Assembly (NCBI GenBank): GCA_036346255.1
Contig: CM070634.1
Location: 82,525,020-82,589,019, forward strand
Reading direction: 5' to 3'
From: Ampelocalamus luodianensis
Lineage: Eukaryota > Streptophyta > Magnoliopsida > Poales > Poaceae
DNA: 64,000 nucleotides
Shown here: piece by piece, positions 43,686 to 56,900 of the stretch
Numbering within the stretch: the first letter of the stretch is position 1
Layout of the letters: each line of letters starts with the position of its first letter
Notes under the pieces: model-generated
The model's input: the letters and a program-made list of their open reading frames with translations, nothing else
What the model was told of the DNA's origin: nothing
The model's database searches: none
Position numbers and translations under genes: made by a program

Positions 43686-46600
43686 TGTAACAGCCCAAAA
43701 TCCTTAAGTTGGATTAACTATGCATCTACTGTGTATTTATGAAATTTTGGACCTTTTTAAAACTTTTTGTTGCTAAGCAAATAGGTTACAACCTGGTCTT
43801 TCAAAACCTAGAAATGAAAATTTTTAAACAAAATAAAAGTTTGTCAAGATTTTGAAACTTAGATCGGAGTGGGGTTAAACCCTCTGTCGAAAGTCTTTTG
43901 ATTATGGGAAATAGCAATTAACCTTGGAAATCCTATCCTCCTTTTTCCAATTCAAACTTGAAAATATATGTTCTCGAGTTCGTAACTACAAACTAAATCT
44001 CTATTTTTGAAAACACCGTGGAACTCAAATCTGAGAGTACCTTGATTGGGTTTCATCTGCTCTCTTATGATTGTTTGAATTTTTCTGGAGTTTTGGAGAA
44101 TATTGGTTTTTCATTTGATTTGCTTGTTTGAATTTAAAATACAAACAAAACTTGTGAGCAGTGCCTGGAAGTATTTTTCCTAGGTTCTGTAACACCTTAT
44201 AAACCCACCTTCAAAAGTTCACAAATTCTAGAAATAAATTGCTATTCTAAAACAATTAGTCAGAATAGCAATTTGAAAGTCAAACATCAGGAGCAAGCAC
44301 TTAAAATAATTTTGGGAAGAATTTACTTCAATAAAAACCCTGGAAATAATTTATTTAAAGCCTATAATAGTTTTCATGAATAAATAAAATTTTTCCCAAA
44401 TTTTTGGGGCTAAATTCAATCCACAGAAAATTCAAACTTGCTCCATAACCTTTTATGAATTTGAATTCAAAATAAGCAATTAACTCATGAAGAATGAGAT
44501 TTAAAATTTTATCTGGTCACTTGTTTACCCTACGAACCTCCCTGAAAAATTCCAGAATTTTTGAGATTTATTTGCTATATTTTGAAGCTCGGTCAAAGTT
44601 GGAGCTTTGAATTAAAACCCAGTCAAACCTCCCCGCGCTATTTCTTGGACTCGGACCCAACCCCTGGTCCGACCGAGCCAACGCGACTCGGTCGAACCAC
44701 CTTGCTCGCTCCCGAGCCACTCAACTCCCGCACGCATCCTAACCGTCGGATCTTGATCGAACGACCGACGTTCGCGAGAGACAATCGGACCTTCCGAGCG
44801 CAACTCTCCATCTCAACCATTCATTTGGAAACCGACGGCCCGGATTAAGTGACCGTTCCGCCCGTTATAAAACCCAACCCAGCCCTCCTTGTGCCGCCGA
44901 CAGATGGGTCCCGCCGGCCTCTTGTCTTCTTCTTCGCGCGGACGCCGCCCCCGCCACCGCACTCGCGCCCTCGGTTGCCCGCCTCCTCCGCGACCGCCAT
45001 GCTCCTTTCACCTCACCCTCAACTCCTTGTCGCCCGAGCGCCAGCTCGCCTTGGCCCCCGCCGTCACTGCCTCTCCCTGTTCCCTCGCCATCCCCTCAGC
45101 GTCGCTTTTTGTCCCCGCGACGTGACCGGGGAGCATCACCGCCATGCCGCCGCTCGCTTTCGCCGCCTCGTGCCGCCCTTGCAGACCACCGAGGAGCTGC
45201 CCTCGACGCCTTTTTTTCTACCCGCCACTCGCCTCCATTTCTCTCCTCGAGCCCCATTCGACCCAAGCTCCGAATGCCGAACAGCCGCCGCGCCGCCTCC
45301 AAGCCCTCGGCCGCTCGGCGAGCCCGACCAACCCGACCGCGTCCACTGCTGTCGCTACCCCGAGGCAAAACCCTCGGCCGATTTGGGGATTTACCTTACC
45401 GAAGCCTCGCGCATCACCGTCTTCATCAACACCGGCCGCAACCGCCATTTTCACCGCCGCACCTTCTCCGGCGAACCTCCCTCCAATTCCCCTCTCCATG
45501 AGTATCACTTGAGCTCCCTCTACTTGTCCCTACCACTCACTTGCGCCTCACTTCTCCCCAGGTCGCTGCCGCCGTTGGACCTCCCCGTGCCACCATCGGT
45601 TGCCGCCGCCGGCTCAACTCCGGTCACCTCATCTCCCTCCGACCACTCCATCGTGCTCCTGGAGCCCTAGGTATGCCCATGCTCCCTCTATTTTTGCTTC
45701 AACTCCACCCGGCGCCGTTGCCCTCCTTTCACCCCCATAGCCGACCGCCGCTCGCCTTGGTAGCGCCGCCACAGAGCCTCTCGAGCCGCGCCGCCGCCAC
45801 CCCTAGCCTACTTCTACTCCGGGTGATCCATTTTGCTAGTCCCTTTCACCTCCCCACCACTCAACCGCCGGTGACATGCGCGCCTGCCACAGCAGAGCTG
45901 CCTACTTGTCCTGTAGCTTCATTTTTTTAAAAAAATTTGGCTCTGTAACTGACTGAAAGTAGAACCCATTTGTAATCTCAACTCTTTTGAACTACCCAAT
46001 TTTGTGTATTTCATCTGGGCACTCTAATTTGAATGACCATTGAATGATTGAATTAGTGCTAGATTAGTTTCCTTAACTATAAAAGTCTTTTGGCTGAACT
46101 GGAAAGCAGAGAAGAGGTGATAAGATAAAAAGTTGTTTTGTAAGTGTTTGACCTGACAAGATGAGCTAAGGCTGTATGGTTTTGGCAGTGAGCCAGCCCA
46201 TTAGGGTTCAGTCCAAATGCTAGGAGGTTTCCTATTTGCAAGTTCCCTAATAATAGCTAAATTAAGTGGTTAAAGAAGTCATTGATTTTAGTAGCCATGC
46301 TGTAATAGATCCAATGAGTGAGAAGTTTAGTTAAACATTACCCCCTGTAAGCAACTCAATCTCAACAATTCAGGCCATCTGAACATGAATAGTAAGAAGG
46401 TAAATGAATTTTACAGTAAGCCACTCTCCTTTCTAATAAAAAGGCACCTAGGAAGTCATGGGTCAAATTAGCCCTTGTTCTAAGTGTTGTGATTAACAAA
46501 TTGAGCACCTAACTATAGTTGGCATTTGGATAATTAAGTTAGTAGTAAGAGTTGTTGTCAAACCACAGAGATGTTCTTTGAAGGATCGATGATCGAGAAG

Positions 46601-49080
46601 GTGTTGTAAAATGTTGTGTTGCTAATAAAATTCATATACAAAAACCGTTGTCTTTCGTTTTCAAATATTGAAAAGGTTAATTAAACCACTCCATTGAATC
46701 AGTAAATTGGAAGTTTGAATTGGTAGCACTTATTTGAATGACATCGATTGTAGGGTGGTTGAATAGAAAAGAAAAAGTAGCTTTGTGTTTGACTAGAATA
46801 GTCAGTAAGACTAATAGCTAATGAGGATTTCTAAAGGTTCAAACCATTTGGTGTAGTAAGTCCAGCAACTGAATATTGTTAGCAATACTTAGAAGTAGCC
46901 CTTCTCAGCCTTTTGAACCTAGAAACAAGAACTGTAACCTCCATTAGAATCTGTGTTCAGCTTATAACAGCTAATCCCTAGAAGGCAAGAATTAAAATAG
47001 GAGGCATGGTAGGAGGGTAGTACCCAGGTTGCTGGAAGTTTGCACCTGATCTAATGCCAAAGTAAATGGTTTAGGAAATATAACTCTAACTTTTCGTATC
47101 TAGTCTAAGGAGTAAAGGTTATCTTGAGTCAAAATTTGAATATTTGACTTAGCTAATCGACAGTAGAATTTATGCTTTCATTTCCATTTCTATAACTCAT
47201 AACTAATTCAAACCAACTCCAACTCCAATGATATGTGTTCCTAAAGTTATCAAAAACCATTATCTACCTTCTGTTTTAACTTCTTTAGTTTGAGACTTTT
47301 TGGGTTTTGGAGTTTATTCGATATTTTTGCTTTGTTGATTCTTTTCGTTAGATGACGATGACTCGGGAGTGCAACCGAAATGATCGTGAGAATGTCCAGA
47401 GTTTCAGCAAAGCAAAGGCAAGCAGATGTAACATCATTTGATCATATTGCTCCCATTACTTTTAAAGTCTAATATCTTGTTTGCAAAACCTAAATATGCA
47501 TGCTTCTTTGTGTCAAGATTAATTTTGTCGATTAGAGGTAGTTATCCCATTGCATTGTTTCCCTGAAATTATTCACCTCGCCATCGCCATAGGTTATTAT
47601 CCTCACTGGTGAATTAGAGCCCGGTGAATGATTTATGGTCTTTTATTGTCTTTGCGATATGATGCTTATCAATGCTTAGTTACCGGTAGAATTGGGCGGT
47701 TATCGACTTGTCGATAACCTTGATCACACAAAATTATTATAACTTGATATTCCAGCATTTTTGCTATATTTAATTGTGAAAACTAAAAACTAAAAACAAA
47801 ATGATTTCGACTTGGGCACAATGGTAAGATGGTGTGAATTTGGGTGTGACTGGAATGGTGCCCGAGTCAATTAAGGACCGAACATCTTGTGAGTACCTGT
47901 TATCCAGGCAATTTGTGCGTGCTAACCACACTAGAGGGAAATGGGACCTCTCTTGGCTAAGTACTTTGGGGGGTGTTAATTAATGAGTCGCGTGGTGGGT
48001 TGCATATGGAATATATGCAACATGGACGAGTTTGTGGGGAGGGGAGCACCCGCCGAGGCCGGTGTCTCCTACTCCACGTATGGGTCCTTGTGATCCATAT
48101 TTCGTCGGCAGATCACTAAGGGTTAACCCCCATACGTGCGGCTCTTGATTAGCATTTTCCATTGGAAAGCGTCTCGTAGGACTTAGCCGTGCCGGCATAC
48201 CAAAGGAAGTGTGCTTCATCTAGTGGCAAAAAGGCGGTCTGAAGTGTGGGTACATTGGTACACCCCTGCAGGGTTAAAACTATTCGAATAGCCTCGTCCT
48301 AGGTTATGGACACGCTTGGGTAAGCTTTTCAAGAGTTAGACTACAACCTTTTAAATTAAAACTTGACATGGGTGGTACGAATGGGTAATTCGTGCTATTG
48401 TTGTGATGGCTATTGGGTTAGTCATCTCCAGGTTGTCTTTATGTTATTACTTACTGTATACTCGTTAATTCTGCAATTAAATTTCAGTTTGTCAAATCTG
48501 CCTTCAAACTATTACTTATTGCAAATAAAACTTGCTTTATGCTGAAAATAACCTTTGAGCCTTCTCCTTTGATTAAAGCCTGCATGTAGTAGTAACTAGG
48601 TTTGTTACTCGTAAGTCTTGCAGTACATTCGTACTCACTTGTTTGCTTGTATTTACTAATCTGACAGCAGATGGTGAGATCGATTTGGGTAAGGAAAGTT
48701 TGCGCGAGAACGTCGGTTTGCTTTGGTTTCAACCCGATCGGTTGCCTCTGCGGTTATGGCAAGCCATTGGGACTTCCTTCATGGTTAATTCATGTTTTGA
48801 TTCATTAATTTCTTTTTTCATTGTACTTGATATTTATCTTGTTATTTAGCCGGTTGGCCCTTTTTGTATGAAACCGAACCTTGTAAGTTCAATATGTTGT
48901 AATTATGAAGTTTTGTTATTGTAAGCACTTGTGTATGGAATTGATGCTTGATTTTGTAACGGGGTGTGTATACTGCATTTCTGGGAAGTATACATATCTC
49001 GAGGTTTGGTTTATTTGATTTGTGGTGCTAGGGTCAATGGAAGGCTAAGCATTACAAGTCAAATAAATCGGGGTCTCACA
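43686..49080 (+). repeat. Element A 5' LTR (5,395 bp)
   Basis: From TGTAACAGCCC to GGGTCTCACA. The first 2.2 kb match 51,572-53,587. The block CTATTCGAATAG is at 48,280-48,291. Confidence 0.88.
44866..44871 (+). promoter_or_regulatory. LTR TATA box, element A 5' LTR
   Basis: CGTTATAAAACCCAACCC follows two CCGTCGGAT-type motifs; the same word is at 52,752 in the 3' LTR. Confidence 0.65.
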
Positions 49081-49084
49081 AAGT

Positions 49085-49097
49085 TGGTATCAGAGCC
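49085..49097 (+). other. Primer binding site of element A
   Basis: TGGTATCAGAGCC, complementary to initiator tRNA-Met, lies 4 bp after the 5' LTR. Confidence 0.93.
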
Positions 49098-51556
49098 ATG
49101 CGGACTGTAGGTTAAGCCATAGCAATGGACGTTGTTAGGATTTTTGTTTTGCAAAGAGTATTTTCAAACTAGCAAAGGTTTGACACAACTACAAGGGATA
49201 TAATTCTTTTCTTTCTTACCCATCCTAGCATCTAATTCTTACCTCACATTCATTTGATTTGTGTGAAATGGTTTTTCTCCATTGCTCACCTCTCTTTTCT
49301 AATAATAGACGCTAAGTAGTCGCCAGTGAAGAGCAATGGCGAAAGACAAGAAGATGATGCCTTGCTGCAGTATTAGGATTAAATTAGGGCTTATTATTAT
49401 AATAGATACACCCTAATGGTATTATTTAGCTTGTAGACGCTGGATTTTGTAATCATTTGCTCTTCTTGTTCCAAGTAGTTGCACATCGCCTATGAACGGC
49501 ATGTATAGCAATTATAACGGAAAACTAATTGTGGTTCAATTGCATCCCATTTTGGTGAGTTTGGTATGATTTATACATACTAGGGTTAAGATGCATACCC
49601 GCGGTTCAATTACTCATCTTATGCTCATTCCTTCCTCACCTCATCTTCTATGAACCAAATGTTTAAGGGGGGTAGAGGAGCTTTTCATGCATAAAATGGG
49701 TAGGAGATACCTCAAGTTATTTGTTAGGCATCTTGATTCTGATACTTTGATCATGCACATAGTTTCTAAATCAACTTAAGCATGTTATGTTACTCAAGTT
49801 GTATAAAACAGAAAGCACGGTTAGTAGTTCATCTTAGTGATCAAAAGCATGAAGATGACTAAACATGTGCAAGTATGAATTGAAATTGCCTTTAAATGAC
49901 TCTAAGTTTAAAAATTGTTAACCAACTTGGAATTTCACAACCTGCTATGCTCATTTAGATTCTTTGCATAAATCTGAAAACTGGATGCCATATGTGTTAC
50001 AGCTTGTTATGCTAGATTTTTGTGGGGTCAAAGAAACATGTTTGTCCCTTAACTGTTGGGAAGTAAACTTGATTTTAAAATGAACTGAATGTGACTCATT
50101 TTTAACCATGCTCAGCTGAAAGTGCTTAAACCATGCTAGGGATGCCTTTGTACCCAATTACCCTGTATACAAAGTGACATATGTTCCTTGTTTTGGTGCA
50201 AATTTTAACCTGATTGGAATAAAAATACTCCTGTAACAGATGGTACTTCCTAAAATCTTGAAAATTTTCACATGAGAACCTGATGGTGTGTAGTTAATAA
50301 TTATAATTTTTCCAGAATTTATTGAGCTTGTTTTGCCCAGAAATTAAACCCTAGGCTTTGTAGGGCTGTTCTGGCTGATTTTGAAATCTGGTACTAATAG
50401 GAAGGTGTAAACTGCTAGGAACCAATTTTATGGAGTTAAATATCACCTCGGTAACACGCCAGAAAATTTTTGGAATTTTTGAACTTGATTTCACTGTTGT
50501 CTAGACCATAGGCCTTATTATCTTGTCTGAATTGTTGTACCAACCAGAACCTGAGCTTTATGTGTAGGGAAAATTTTTCAGCATCTATAGTATCCCAGAA
50601 ACATCCCAGAATTTTTCCGGAATTGTTGTAGCCAGATTAGTATTGATCCCAAGCCCTAGTTGTTCACTAGTAGTCCGTAAACAAAATCTGTTTTGGACTA
50701 AGTGCTAGGCTTGTTTGTGTGTGAGCCATTCTTGATGTGTATATGAAGTTTAAGACGATGATACTAGTATGTGTAGGTCTTATTGAGTGTTATTCAAATT
50801 GTCGAATTGATTACTTACTGCTATATTAAGGACCAAGTTATGGTAGTATGGATTCTTGTTGTTTGCTGTATCTTTTGCTAACCTAACAGAATGAAAATGG
50901 TTTAGCTGCATTTTGTTAGGGATCATGTAAGCATGCATGTGAACATTTTCACTCTTACTAACCAGACCTAGATTTGTCATAAAAGTTGATTGCATACATA
51001 CATCCCTTCATGCCTCCATCCAATGCATCTTCTTCAAGCTAGATAGATAAAACTAGGGAAATAAGGGTTAAGTGAGATTACCATGAAACTGGCATCAACC
51101 TCTTTTCTCTGCTCTATAGCAACCCCTCCCCCCGTAGATAGTTAGTATTCTTTCGTTCTACCAAGAGGCGATGTGAAGCCTGGTCTGTCAGAAGTGCCTT
51201 CGAATCAAGAAAGGAAAGGTTAAACAAAGCAATGGGAAGGAAAATGTGTCTAAAACGTCAAGCACCACATCGAGATCTTCCGACACTGTATCTGAAGGAG
51301 ATCAAGACAATAGATGGTGCATTTCGTTTAGAGTTGAAGAAACCACCTAGAAAAACACTTAGAAGAAGGATCCTGACAATCCTTCGACAAGGCTTCCCTC
51401 GCTAGCACCTAAACCTTAGTAAGAACCTCACTTATTTTGGACTTTAGTTCAATTGCGACCAAAATCCAAGTGTGAGCCACGTGACCAAACCAGCAAAGTC
51501 ACCACGTCTTTTGTTTCGACTTAGAACTACCGGAATCTCGGGACGAGATTCTGTTT

Positions 51557-51568
51557 AAGGGGGGTAGG
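51557..51568 (+). other. Polypurine tract of element A
   Basis: AAGGGGGGTAGG precedes the 3' LTR start. Confidence 0.9.
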
Positions 51569-51571
51569 TTT

Positions 51572-53587
51572 TGTAACAGCCCAAAATCCTTAAGTTGGAT
51601 TAACTATGCATCTACTGTGTATTTATGAAATTTTGGACCTTTTTAAAACTTTTTGTTGCTAAGCAAATAGGTTACAACCTGGTCTTTCAAAACCTAGAAA
51701 TGAAAATTTTTAAACAAAATAAAAGTTTATCAAGATTTTGAAACTTAGATCGGAGTGGGGTTAAACCCTCTGTCGAAAGTCTTTTGATTATGGGAAATAG
51801 CAATTAACCTTGGAAATCCTATCCTCCTTTTTCCAATTCAAACTTGAAAATATATGTTCTCGAGTTCGTAACTACAAACTAAATCTCTATTTTTGAAAAC
51901 ACCGTGGAACTCAAATCTGAGAGTACCTTGATTGGGTTTCATCTGCTCTCTTATGGTTGTTTGAATTTTTCTGGAGTTTTGGAGAATATTGGTTTTTCAT
52001 TTGATTTGCTTGTTTGAATTTAAAATACAAACAAAACTTGTGAGCAGTGCCTGGAAGTATTTTTCCTAGGTTCTGTAACACCTTATAAACCCACCTTCAA
52101 AAGTTCACAAATTCTAGAAATAAATTGCTATTCTAAAACAATTAGTCAGAATAGCAATTTGAAAGTCAAACATCAGGAGCAAGCACTTAAAATAATTTTG
52201 GGAAGAATTTACTTCAATAAGAACCTGGAAATAATTTATTTAAAGCCTATAATAGTTTTCATGAATAAATAAAAATTTTCCCAAATTTTTGGGGCTAAAT
52301 TCAATCCACAGAAAATTCAAACTTGCTTCCATAACCTTTTATGAATTTGAATTCAAAATAAGCAATTAACTCATGAAGAATGAGATTTAAAATTTTATTT
52401 GGTCACTTGTTTACCCTAGGAACCTTCCTGAAAAATTCCAGAATTTTTGAGATTTATTTGCTATATTTTGAAGCTCGGTCAAAGTTGGAGCTTTGAATTA
52501 AAACCCAGTCAAACATCCCCGCACTATTTCTTGGACTCGGACCCAACCCCTGGTCCGACCGAGCCAACGCGACTCGGTCGAACCACCTTGCTCGCGCCCG
52601 AGCCACTCAACTCCCGCACGCATCCTAACCGTCGGATCTTGATCGAACGACCGACGTTCGCGAGAGACAATCGGACCTTCCGAGCGCAACTCTCCATCTC
52701 AACCATTCATTTGGAAACCGACGGCCCGGATTAAGTGACCGTTCCGCCCGTTATAAAACCCAACCCAGCCCTCCTTGTGCCGCCGACAGATGGGTCCCGC
52801 CGGCCTCTTGTCTTCTTCTTCGCGCGGACGCCGCCCCCGCCACCGCACTCGCGCCCTCGGTTGCCCGCCTCCTCCGCGACCGCCATGCTCCTTTCACCTC
52901 ACCCTCAACTCCTTGTCGCCCGAGCGCCTACCGCTTTGCCCCGCCACACGCTCTCCTGTTCCTCGCCATCCCCTCAACGTCGCTTTTTGTCCCCGCGACG
53001 TGACCGGGGAGCATCACCGCCATGCCGTCGCTTCCGTTTCCGCCGCCTCCGTGCCGGCCCTTGTAGACCACCGAGGAGCTGCCCTCGACGCCCTTTTTCT
53101 CTACCCGCCTCCGTGCCGGCCCTTGTAGAACACCGTCTTCATCAACACCGGCCGCAACCGCCATTTTCACCGCCGCACCTTCTCCGGCGAACCTCCCTCC
53201 AATTCCCCTCTCCATGAGTATCACTTGAGCTCCCTCTACTTGTCCCTACCACTCACTTGCGCCTCACTTCTCCCCAGGTCGCTGCCGCCGTTGGACCTCC
53301 CCGTGCCACCATCGGTTGCCGCCGCCGGCTCAACTCCGGTCACCTCATCTCCCTCCGACCACTCCATCGTGCTCCTGGAGCCCTAGGTATGCCCATGCTC
53401 CCTCTATTTTTGCTTCAACTCCACCCGGCGCCGTTGCCCTCCTTTCACCCCCATAGCCGACCGCCGCTCGCCTTGGTAGCGCCGCCACAGAGCCTCTCGA
53501 GCCGCGCCGCCGCCACCCCTAGCCTACTTCTACTCCGGGTGATCCATTTTGCTAGTCCCTTTCACCTCCCCACCACTCAACCGCCGG
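51572..53587 (+). repeat. Element A 3' LTR, truncated
   Basis: Matches 43,686-45,871 closely. The part matching about 45,030-45,420 is shorter and rearranged: CCTCCGTGCCGGCCCTTGTA occurs twice and an intervening block is missing. It breaks after CAACCGCCGG and continues as element B. Confidence 0.88.
52752..52757 (+). promoter_or_regulatory. LTR TATA box, element A 3' LTR
   Basis: Same TTATAAAACC word and context as at 44,866. Confidence 0.65.
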
Positions 53588-53970
53588 CGATATTGATCAC
53601 TGCCAAATACTCCTCCATCCCTGGTCCTTGATTCCGATGATAGATGGAGTATTGGTATTGATAAATGAAGTTTGCTCTTCACAAAATATCTCTAGAAGCG
53701 CCGGATATCCATCCACATCTTCAGCTTGGGTCTCCCGAACAAGGTATTGACGACTTAACCAAGGACATAATGGCAAGATGAGTTAGTTTCATAAATCGAA
53801 ACAAGAATAAGGTGAGAAAAGATACTAAGATGGATAAGGAATAAAAGAGATTCCTAACTTAGTTTTCTCAACTTAGTTTGATACTTTGAAAATAGTTTTA
53901 GACCAATGGATGGCTAAACTTACGCCCATGCTATCTCTAACCTACGATCGGTGTGGCTCGATACCAACGC
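53588..53970 (-). other. Element B interior fragment next to LTR, with decayed primer site
   Basis: Copy of 62,713-63,099. Its primer site (minus strand, 53,955-53,966) reads TGGTATCGAGCC, one base short of the copy at 63,083-63,095. Confidence 0.85.
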
Positions 53971-56900
53971 TGTGGGGACCACGGTAATTATCTCCATAAG
54001 ACCGAGATTAGACAAGGTCTTAGGGACATAATCACGGGTCTCCGGTAAATGAATTCCAATTTAACTCGATCCAAGTGAGAGGCTTAGCCGAATCCTAGAG
54101 CCTCAACGATCATCGCGCTGCTCCTTTGCGGCGCTACATGATTGTAGATTCTCTTCGATCCAAGCACTACACTTAGTGAGTTAAATGGGAATTCATCAAC
54201 AACAGTATGACTTATATTGGCTCCCAAGATCAACGACCAATATACTCATACTCTCATCCAACGTTGATTACATCCATACAACGCATACAACAAGAGATTA
54301 AAAGATATCTTGCATAATAGTTAAGGTCTCACGACTTATTACATACGGTACCGACCAAATTCAAAGTAAAGTACCAAGTAGCGTGAAGTAAATAGATAAA
54401 GCAAAAGACCAGCGGTGGTATGCGCATCACCCATCGACAGAACCGATCGGGGTTAAATGATAGCACACTACTCATTAGTGTCACCCAAGTCAACACTAAC
54501 GAGATCGTCATACTCATAATCTTCCTCACCGAAAAGGCCAAGAAACATCCGGTGAGTACAAGTGTACTACAAGTCTTACACAAATAAAAATAGTTATGCA
54601 TAAGGGTCATTCAAAGGATGGCTCATATTGGTTTAGTTTTGCGAAAGAGACGCAACAATTAACATCCTACACATACTAGTTTTTCATGTGCCCATTTAAA
54701 ATCAGATTTGAAGTAGAAGTAAAGCATATAGTAAAGCATTTCAGTAATAAACAATTGAATCATACAAAGTTCAAAGTGGCAGCCCACTTTGATGTACTAA
54801 ACACATGAACAACCTGTTCATGGCGAATACCAAGTTCAACCACAATTTTAATTAAAAGTCTAACAATAGTAACTCCGAACTCAGCGGTTGCCCATAACCG
54901 TGGACACGGCTATTCGAATAGATTGATACCTGCGGGGTGTACTACTTACCCACACGACTTGATTAGCCCGTAAGCCTCCGGATGCCTCCGAAAATAGCAT
55001 ACTTCCTATGGTATGCCGGCCGGGTAAATCAAGATATAGTCATTTTCAGCAAGAAAGCCCTATTGAGCTAAGTCCTCCTTGTGAGATGGTTCCTTGCCTA
55101 GTACAAGCATCGATAGCACTTGCTAGGGGCTCACAAGTTATATCGGAAATCTGATGCAATCAAAACAAAAGAATTGGCGCTCCTTGCACACTATAAAGGA
55201 TCACATCGGCTCCTAAAGAACATAGGATTTCACGGTCGCTATGCCCTTACACCACCAAGGACTTAACACAATAAAACCCTCCCTAATTAACCATACGGCA
55301 CCCATATACCGCGTGTGGCAAGACGAGTGTACTTGAATTAACGACGTTACCAAAGTTCGGTCCTCAATTGTCCAGACAAGTCCTTCCACTTACCCAATGC
55401 TCGTGCACAAAGCACCATCACTAACCAACACTTGTCCAGACCAAAAGCTCATTTAAAAATAACAAAATTTAACTCATAAAACAGCTACAAGATCTGAAGT
55501 ATAAATCACAAAATGAGAGTTGTGTTTTATCCCAAAACCGCCAAGTTAGTCCCGACGATCGAACTACCGTGTCTAGACTTGCATGGCTAAGCAATTCTAT
55601 AACCCATAATTCACACATCCTATCTTAAGCATATAGGAGTTGGCATAATTCAAGATTAACCTCAAGCATAGGACATAACTAAACTACACATCACAAAAAT
55701 ATTAACATAATCAAAATAGCATGCAAGCAATTATCATTGCACTAACTTAACCAAAGCGGGATCAAATATGATGCAAAAGAAAGTTCAAATGATGCTTGCC
55801 TTGCTGGTAGTTCACTTGCTCACTCTCGGTTACTTACTCATCATACTTCCGCAACTCAAAATCTAAAGAAAAGGCGATATCGAATAAACACCGAGAAATA
55901 GCCAAAAACTCAAGTTGCTCCAAAATGCATGAAATTTATACAGTAGCTATATTATGATTTTAGATGAATTTAGGTACAAAAATTATTCCATTTGGAGTTT
56001 ATATGAGAGAGTTATAGTTGTTTGAAAATCAGATTTTTGGAAAATCTTTGAAAATCAATGTTCATTCTTCGTTCATCTGAATTTAATTGTTTCAGGAAAA
56101 TTTGTAGAACTATGGTAGGGATAATCTTTAGATGGCATGAAAGGTAATTAAAATTTATGATCAATAAAAATTGAATCACCCAATTTAGAGTTCATATGAA
56201 TTAGTTATGAATTGTTGAAGTTAAAAGACTTTTAGTATACAAATAATTCTTTTCTGATTTTGCTACTGCATTAAATAATTTTATAGGTAGGATGACCTAG
56301 CCTCTGCCATGACAAGTGGGTTCTATGTATTTTCTTTTCTTTTCTATTTATTTCCTAAGGAAAACATCTACCGACAAATCTAACCTTCTCATACTCATAT
56401 ACTTAATCGATTCTCTGGTGTTGAATCCAATCACATGTATAACACTCTCCAATCATATTCTCATATCTTGATCTGAATCCCGTACGAACCTCCAATAAGA
56501 CATTATCAAGGTAGTTAATCCATCGAGTGATGCCCGAACTCACGATCTTCCAAACAAACAACCCATCCGATAATTACACGAAATCCACCGACTCGTGGGC
56601 ATATGACCATGATTAAATCCATCAATCGATCTCCGATATACTATTTAAGCTAATACTAACTACCTAGCTCTACTAGTCTCTCCTCGGCAAATCACCCTCG
56701 CATATACCAAAATTTCCACCGATTGATGTTTATTTAACCAACCGACACCTAATGAGCTTAACCATTTTAGTAACACATCCAACATCTAACGTCTCATTAA
56801 TTGATCTACTCATATCCATACCACTGAACTTAGTTATGTACTACATCTACCAATCCAATCACATATGCGTCTCTACGATTAGACGAATAATCATTTAGCT

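Larger units (their letters stand above)
49081..51571 (+). other. Element A interior, non-coding
   Basis: Only short frames. A segment at about 49,320-49,500 (GGCGAAAGACAAGAAGATGA, ATTAAATTAGGGCTTATT, ACACCCTAAT, AGCTTGTAGACGCTG) matches the inverted segment at about 62,100-62,215 of element B, so A is related to B. The part of B upstream of this segment, which carries an ORF, is missing in A. Confidence 0.75.
43686..53587 (+). mobile_element. Giant-LTR non-autonomous gypsy-type retroelement A (LARD-like)
   Basis: 5' LTR (43,686-49,080), primer site (49,085), non-coding interior (2.5 kb), polypurine tract (51,557) and a 3' LTR cut at 53,587. No gag or pol. Very long LTRs around a short non-coding interior fit the LARD class. 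TGTAACAGCCC and the polypurine context CGGGACGAGATTCT resemble Tekay/Del-type gypsy elements, which is inference. Confidence 0.85.

Noticed and set aside
44849..45670. 273-codon frame in the LTR of element A, and its partner at 52,735
   Set aside because: It starts upstream of the LTR TATA box, is Pro/Arg-rich, and is broken by the rearrangement in the 3' LTR. Not a gene.
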